NCBI GenBank assembly: GCA_964467935.1 | Contig: CAYYKK010000004.1 | Span: forward strand, 3,715 to 67,714 | DNA length: 64,000 nucleotides | Reading direction: 5' to 3' | From: CAYYKK01 sp964467935 | GTDB taxonomy: Bacteria > Myxococcota_A > Polyangia > Polyangiales > Polyangiaceae | Shown: piece by piece, positions 60,601 through 64,000 of the stretch | Layout: each line of letters starts with the position of its first letter | Numbering within the stretch: the stretch's first letter is position 1 | Position numbers and translations under genes: made by a program | The notes under the pieces: generated by a model | Told to the model about the DNA's origin: nothing | Databases searched by the model: none | Seen by the model: the letters and a program-made list of their open reading frames with translations, nothing else

Positions 60601-61530
60601 ACCGGCGACGGTGCTCTCGGCCGCGAGCAGCAGGCAGAGGCTCACGAGCCGTTGCTCCGCGCTCAGCCGGCTCGGTCTCGACCCAGGGGACGTCGACTGC
60701 GGCGCGCCCGCGCCGAGCTCGATCCCGTCGATCGCCTCGATGAGCGCCGCCGCGCTCGGGAACCTGTCGGCCCGGTTCCTCGCGGTCATCGAGGCGACGA
60801 GCTCGCCGATGCGCGCATCGAGATCCGGGCGCTCGATGCGCACGTCCGGGACGCCTTCGAGCATCGACTTCGCGAGCACCTCGAGCGGGTTCTGCCCGCC
60901 GATGGCCGCTTTGCCCGTCAGGCACTCGTAGAGCACGCAGCCGAGCGAGAAGAGGTCGGCTCTCCCGTCGATGTCGCGCGAGCCGTCGGCGTGCTCGGGG
61001 GCGACGTAGCCGAGCGTGCCGATGAACGCGCCGGTCGACGTGAGCGCGCGTGAGGCGCCGCGAGAGAGGGCGACGATCCCGAAGTCGAGGAGCTTCGCGC
61101 GTCCGACGTCGCCGCCGACGAGCCAGATGTTCGACGGCTTCACGTCCCGATGGACGAGCCCGCGGGCGTGCGCCTCGCCGAGGGCCTCGGCCACGCGCCT
61201 CGTCAGCGCGAGGCTCTCCGAGACCTGCAGCCCGCGCCGCGCGAGGCGCGTCGCGAGATCCTCGCCCTCCAGCCACTCCATCGCGAGGTAGAGCCGGCCG
61301 TCGTCGGTCTCGCCGCTCGCGACGTGCCGCACGATCGCGGGATGGCTCATGCGCGCGAGCACCTTCCCTTCGCGCACGAAGCGGTCGGCGGCGCCTCCCG
61401 CCGGCAAGACCTTCACCGCGACGGTGGCGCCGTCGAGGCGGTCCTTCGCGCGATAGACGACGCCCATGCCGCCACGACCGGCCTCTTCTTCGATCTCGAA
61501 GCGGCCGTCGACCAGCGAGCCCGGATCCAT
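57679..61530 (-). CDS. Ser/Thr kinase fused to cyclase-like, AAA ATPase and TPR regions
   Basis: A very large signalling protein (1283 residues from the ATG at 61530). Order: kinase (about 10-270; AGRGGMGVVYRAK, HRDVKPSN, DFG); a degenerate class III nucleotide-cyclase homology domain (about 290-450; VLALVRRFGGEMRALSNGLC, VLAMGRMDARL) without catalytic metal residues; an AAA_16-type ATPase (P-loop VTAPPGTGKSRLRLELVDRI, Walker B LLVLEDMHWADEASL, about 470-760); and a long helical TPR-like region (about 830-1280). This architecture (kinase-AAA-TPR) is common in myxobacteria and acts as a signal hub. The neighbouring TetR and UDG genes give no hint of its input. Confidence 0.88.
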   Translation of the reverse strand: MDPGSLVDGRFEIEEEAGRGGMGVVYRAKDRLDGATVAVKVLPAGGAADRFVREGKVLARMSHPAIVRHVASGETDDGRLYLAMEWLEGEDLATRLARRGLQVSESLALTRRVAEALGEAHARGLVHRDVKPSNIWLVGGDVGRAKLLDFGIVALSRGASRALTSTGAFIGTLGYVAPEHADGSRDIDGRADLFSLGCVLYECLTGKAAIGGQNPLEVLAKSMLEGVPDVRIERPDLDARIGELVASMTARNRADRFPSAAALIEAIDGIELGAGAPQSTSPGSRPSRLSAEQRLVSLCLLLAAESTVAGLTTVAPSALDEQEKKVLALVRRFGGEMRALSNGLCVTLSGGSSALDLAVNATECALALRALSPDAEAVLAMGRMDARLDASAVVARAFALLERGRGLGLLRVDETTASLVSSRFVLRDHGGLSVVIGRVGAERPLQSLIGKPTPCVGRDKELALLDATLSECVEESVARVVLVTAPPGTGKSRLRLELVDRIEAARPEVRRLFASADAAASRASLSLAGALVLGAAGVPTGAPLSEYRGAITRYVAAIAPDSAASGPGVAEGGVSREALAAFLCELVGAPPEDRASGLLATARNEPRIMHEWMQRAFEGWLVAETRRGPVLLVLEDMHWADEASLAFLASAIRRCADAALMVLGLARPEIHETLPDALARIGLQEVRLGGLTRKAAERLVRFALPALGDAEVASIVERADGNAFFLEELVRWTERAGGGALPETVVLMLESRLEKLAPMARRVLRAASVFGGTAWIEGAQAILGSSSEVAVVVDSLVADEILVRHVESRFAGTREIAFRHALLREAAYAMLTPEDAREAHRLAAIWLEASGERDPLLLAEHHAHAEAHDRAAPLFLRAAQLAADAGNIAGVLALSARGLSAATGPTRAALRAIRAYAHGWRAEWSEVLELAPMAMAELPPGSVSWWLMAGGIVFASSSMADPRLVPSVMREVMALPGQPEANGPCGFAMTLFTLGSLSAGRADAAHAFAARCERIREEHGEDDLAFGGWLRLVRDAVAFYNLDDPATAYREVREGVARFLSARDPVGLSLARVYEGTVVLETGDARGAEAIYGEALRVAREADVRYSKVIASGYLARTLVGLGRAGEALTLAESLLQERDLFLLSLARAAAGEALMALGRPEEARRHAGLKIAAPATISLPQTLACSILARLSLAESKIDETLAHAEQGLAIAATAAFPRCRSELLMTKAEALSRSRRGAEAASVRAAARARVERIANDLALAGESVLRDAWLRLPANRLAML

Positions 61531-61606
61531 GGAGGGAGTATGCACGCTCTCGGCGTCGGCGTGGACTCTCGCGCACCCGCGTCGAGTTCGAGTAACGTGC
61601 GGCGCC

Positions 61607-62296
61607 ATGTCGCAAGCGGGCCTCCGCCGCCTCAAGGTGCTGCACACGGAGCTCGACGCTTGTCGCGCCTGTCCGGACATGATCGGGCCCGTCGTGCACG
61701 GCCCCGCGATCGCGAGCCGAGTCCTGCTCGTCGGACAGGCGCCGGGCCCGCGGGAAGGGAGCTTCGGCAAGCCCTTCGCGTGGACCGCCGGCAAGACGCT
61801 CTTCCGTTGGCTCGAGGAGGCGACCGGCGCGAGCGAAGAGGTCGTGCGCGACAAGATCTACTTCGCCGCCGTCGCGCGGTGCTTTCCGGGCAAGGCCAAG
61901 GGGGGCGGTGACCGCCGTCCCTCCCCGGACGAGGTCGGTCGGTGCCGCACCTTCCTCGAGCGAGAGGTCGAGATCCTCGCGCCGTCGCTCGTCGTGCCCG
62001 TCGGCACCCTGGCGATCTCGGAGGTGCTCGGGCACACCGGACCGCTCGTGGACGTCGTCGGTCGATCGACGAAGGCCACCTACCACGGTCGCGACGTCGA
62101 CGTGATCGCGCTGCCCCACCCGAGCGGCGCGTCGACGTGGCACCGCGTGGAGCCAGGCAAGACGCTGCTCGCGCGCGCGCTCGCGATCCTCACGAAGCAC
62201 CCCGCGATCGTCGCCGCCCTCGGTGAGCGACGCCCGTCGCCGACGGTCGGCGCCGCGCCCTCGCGGCCGCGTCCGGCGCGCGCATCGAAGGCGTGA
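61607..62296 (+). CDS. Uracil-DNA glycosylase, family 4/5 (Fe-S)
   Basis: A base-excision-repair enzyme of 229 residues that removes uracil from DNA. Motif A is LLVGQAPGPREGSFGKPFAW (GEAPG-type) and motif B is ALPHPSGASTWHR. Cysteines that could bind the [4Fe-4S] cluster are in ACRACPDM, ARCFPG and GRCRTF. The Gln replacing Glu in GEAPG is a mild deviation. An Arg/Pro-rich tail follows. ATG at 61607; divergent from the giant kinase. Confidence 0.88.
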   Translation: MSQAGLRRLKVLHTELDACRACPDMIGPVVHGPAIASRVLLVGQAPGPREGSFGKPFAWTAGKTLFRWLEEATGASEEVVRDKIYFAAVARCFPGKAKGGGDRRPSPDEVGRCRTFLEREVEILAPSLVVPVGTLAISEVLGHTGPLVDVVGRSTKATYHGRDVDVIALPHPSGASTWHRVEPGKTLLARALAILTKHPAIVAALGERRPSPTVGAAPSRPRPARASKA

Positions 62297-62329
62297 CGCG
62301 CTCGCGTCCTCGCCTGTAGCCTGACCGCG

Positions 62330-62824
62330 ATGTTCGCGTCAGGTCGTCTGCGCCCTCGGCTGCTCCTCCTCGCGGTGACGCTCGCGGCGGCGGCGTGCGG
62401 CGGCGCCCCGAGCCCCACGCCGGCGCCCGTGGTCGTCGTCTCCGCGCCGCCCCCCGTCCCCGCGCCTCCGTCGACGGTCTCCGCCGGCCCGGCCGTCGCC
62501 GCCGAGGCGAAGAAGCCCGCCCCCGTCGCGGGTGCTGGCCCGAAGATCGCGTCGCTGCCGTCGAGCCCGATCCATTTCGAGGGCGGCGACGGCGGTGACA
62601 AGGATCGCCCCGTGAAGATCCTCGGTGCGCACGGCGAGGTCGACGGCGTGGCCGCCGAGTACCAGTATCTCGACGCGGCGTATGGGCGCGGCAAATGGCA
62701 CCCGGGGAGCCAGGCGCTCATCGAGGTGGACGGCAAGCAGCTCGACAAGATCGACTTCGTCCGCGACGACGGGCGCGGCGAGACGATCTACTTCGACATC
62801 AGTGACTACTTCGGGAAGTTCTGA
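62330..62824 (+). CDS. Lipoprotein of unknown function
   Basis: A 164-residue lipoprotein: signal peptide with the lipobox AAAC, a Pro/Val/Ala-rich spacer (about 24-75), then a compact C-terminal domain with alternating strands (VKILGAHGEVDGVAAEYQYL, ALIEVDGKQLDKIDFVRD, IYFDISDYFGKF). No family recognised. Its end overlaps the predicted GTG start of the ABC transporter gene. Confidence 0.75.
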   Translation: MFASGRLRPRLLLLAVTLAAAACGGAPSPTPAPVVVVSAPPPVPAPPSTVSAGPAVAAEAKKPAPVAGAGPKIASLPSSPIHFEGGDGGDKDRPVKILGAHGEVDGVAAEYQYLDAAYGRGKWHPGSQALIEVDGKQLDKIDFVRDDGRGETIYFDISDYFGKF

Positions 62825-63485
62825 TCACGACGCGCTGCTCGAGGCGCGCGACGTCGTCCTCGTGCGACGCGCCCGGCGGATCCTCGACGGCGCCTGGCTC
62901 GCGGTGCGGCGCGGGACGATCGCGACCCTCGAGGGGCCGTCGGGATCGGGGAAGTCGACGCTCCTCCGCGTCCTCGCGGGGCTCGTCGCGCCGGACGCGG
63001 GCGAGGTGCGCTTCGCAGGGCGTTCGGTGCTCGCGATCCCGCCGGAGGAGCATCGCCGCCGTGTCTCCTACGTCGCTCAGACCCCGGTCATGCTCGAGCG
63101 ATCGATCGGCGACGAGGTGCGCGTGGGGCCTCGATTGAGGCGCGTCGAGATCGACGACGCCCGCGTGAGAGATCTCCTCGCGCGCGTCGCGTTCGACCCC
63201 GCCTCGCTCGATCTGCCCTCCCGCGATCTCTCCGGCGGCGAGCGCGTCCGCGTCGCGCTCGCGCGCGCTCTCGCGAACGAGCCCGAAGCGCTCCTGCTCG
63301 ACGAGCCGACGGCGCCGCTCGACCCCGACGCCGCCTCGCGCGTCCTCGCGCTCGTGCGCGGGCTCGCGCGCGACGGGCTCGGCGTCGTGGTCGTGACGCA
63401 CTCGGTGGAGCACGCCGAGGTGCTCGGCGGAGCGCGCCACCGTTGCGTGGCGGGGCGTGTCACGCGGATCGGGCCGAAGCCGTGA
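62802..63485 (+). CDS. fetA: ABC transporter ATP-binding protein (FetA-like)
   Basis: The ATPase of a probable iron or metal efflux ABC transporter (227 residues). Motifs: Walker A GPSGSGKSTLLRVLAG, Q-loop VAQTP, signature LSGGERVRVALARAL, Walker B ALLLDEPTAPLD and H-loop VVVTHS. The start is uncertain: the GTG at 62802 overlaps the lipoprotein gene by 23 bp and has no good ribosome site. It overlaps the permease gene (GTGA), giving the FetAB arrangement. Confidence 0.85.
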   Translation: MTTSGSSDHDALLEARDVVLVRRARRILDGAWLAVRRGTIATLEGPSGSGKSTLLRVLAGLVAPDAGEVRFAGRSVLAIPPEEHRRRVSYVAQTPVMLERSIGDEVRVGPRLRRVEIDDARVRDLLARVAFDPASLDLPSRDLSGGERVRVALARALANEPEALLLDEPTAPLDPDAASRVLALVRGLARDGLGVVVVTHSVEHAEVLGGARHRCVAGRVTRIGPKP

Positions 63486-64000
63486 GCTACCTCTCGATCC
63501 CCCTCTCCCGGCTCGCGCTCTCGCTCGGGCTCGTGATCGTCTCCATCGCGCTCTCGCGGAGGTGGGCGCTCGCGCTCGAGAAAGAGCTCGCGATCGGCGC
63601 TCTGCGCGCGGCGCTCCAGCTCATCGCCATCGGCTACGCCCTGCAGATCATCTTCTCGAGCGAGCGGCCGGCGCTCGTCCTCGCGACGCTGAGCGTGATG
63701 ACCCTCGTCGCCGCGTGGACCGCCGCGTCCAGGGTCGAGCACGGCCCCTCGCGGGCTCGCCTCGCGACGAGCGCGCTCCTCGCGATCGCGACCGGCGCGG
63801 CGAGCGCGCTCGTTCCGGTGTTCCTCTTCGTCGTGGTGCCGCGCCCTTGGTACGAGGCGCGCTACCTCGTGCCGATCGGCGGGATGATGCTGTCGAGCGC
63901 GATGAACGTCGTCGCGCAGACGTTCGAGCGGCTGTTCTCGGCTGCGCGATCCGATGCGGCGAGCATCGAGGCTCGACTCTCGCTCGGCGCGGCGCCCGCC
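63482..64000 (+). CDS. fetB: ABC transporter permease (FetB/UPF0014 family), 3' end beyond window
   Basis: A membrane permease, 173 residues visible. Hydrophobic helices include LALSLGLVIVSIALSRRWAL, LRAALQLIAIGYALQIIF and LLAIATGAASALVPVFLFVV. The family motif PWYEARYLVPIGGMMLSSAM-NVV is present. GTG start, coupled to the ATPase gene. Runs off the right edge. Confidence 0.85.
   Translation, partial: MSYLSIPLSRLALSLGLVIVSIALSRRWALALEKELAIGALRAALQLIAIGYALQIIFSSERPALVLATLSVMTLVAAWTAASRVEHGPSRARLATSALLAIATGAASALVPVFLFVVVPRPWYEARYLVPIGGMMLSSAMNVVAQTFERLFSAARSDAASIEARLSLGAAPA

Noticed and set aside
1..64000. Mobile elements, CRISPR arrays, tRNA or rRNA genes
   Set aside because: No transposase, integrase, spaced repeat array, tRNA-like cloverleaf or rRNA sequence was recognised on reading through.

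Overview
The window is high-GC DNA with long overlapping shadow frames. Its accessory genes point to a myxobacterium (Myxococcota, Polyangia-like): Hanks-type Ser/Thr kinases fused to formylglycine-generating-enzyme-like or cyclase/AAA/TPR modules, an OmpA porin with thrombospondin type-3 repeats, a trypsin-like protease with a MYXO-CTERM-like tail, a DUF1800/DUF1501 pair, and many lipoproteins. The assignment is inferred from gene content. No rRNA, tRNA, CRISPR array, insertion sequence or phage gene was seen.

Layout. (1) 1-5930: signalling genes. A hybrid histidine kinase with an HNOBA-like sensor domain (cut by the window edge) is divergent from an NtrC-type response regulator, followed by a Ser/Thr kinase with an FGE-like C-terminus. 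(2) 6160-24541, minus strand: flagellar block A. In transcription order it is fliN-fliO-fliP-fliQ-fliR-flhB-flhA-flhF-sigma factor-flgF-flagellin 2-FlgJ-type hydrolase-flagellin 1-fliD-fliS-flgM-flgN-flgK-flgL-csrA-fliW-REC/EAL phosphodiesterase. (3) 24628-30068: a non-flagellar island (proline-rich membrane protein, secreted protease, a small Hfq-like protein, methyltransferase, aldo-keto reductase, AraC regulator, hypothetical). It separates fliN from fliM. (4) 30065-42118, minus strand: flagellar block B, flgB-flgC-fliE-fliF-fliG-fliH-fliI-fliJ-fliK-flgD-flgE-fliL-fliM. (5) 42248-50120, plus strand: flagellar block C, flbD-motA-motB-flgG-flgA-flgH-flgI-flgJ, then a sigma-54 activator and a second sigma-28-type factor. 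(6) 50246-64000: OmpA/lipoprotein pair, DUF1800/DUF1501 operon, TruC, TetR regulator, a giant kinase-cyclase-AAA-TPR protein, an Fe-S uracil-DNA glycosylase, a lipoprotein and the start of a FetAB-like ABC exporter.

How it fits together. About 42 kb carry an essentially complete flagellum: export gate, ATPase complex, MS ring and switch, rod, hook, P and L rings, filament, chaperones and stator. Its regulation is visible in the DNA. Good -24/-12 (sigma-54) promoters lie before fliN, flbD, flgG and the sigma-54 activator gene. The last has a cluster of palindromic TGGAAC sites 100-145 bp upstream of the predicted start, the geometry of an enhancer. A sigma-28-like promoter precedes flagellin 1. 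FlgM and the CsrA-FliW pair supply the late checkpoints. No chemotaxis gene and no flhG are present in the window. FliM lacks the usual N-terminal CheY-binding motif, and FliG and FliM both deviate at their mutual contact motifs.

Points most worth a second look: the enhancer/promoter layout at 47929-48215; the divergent flbD/flgB promoters that predict nearly leaderless mRNAs; the altered FliG/FliM interface; two unequal sigma-28 factors; the split FlgJ; and the Hfq-like 80-residue protein at 26662.
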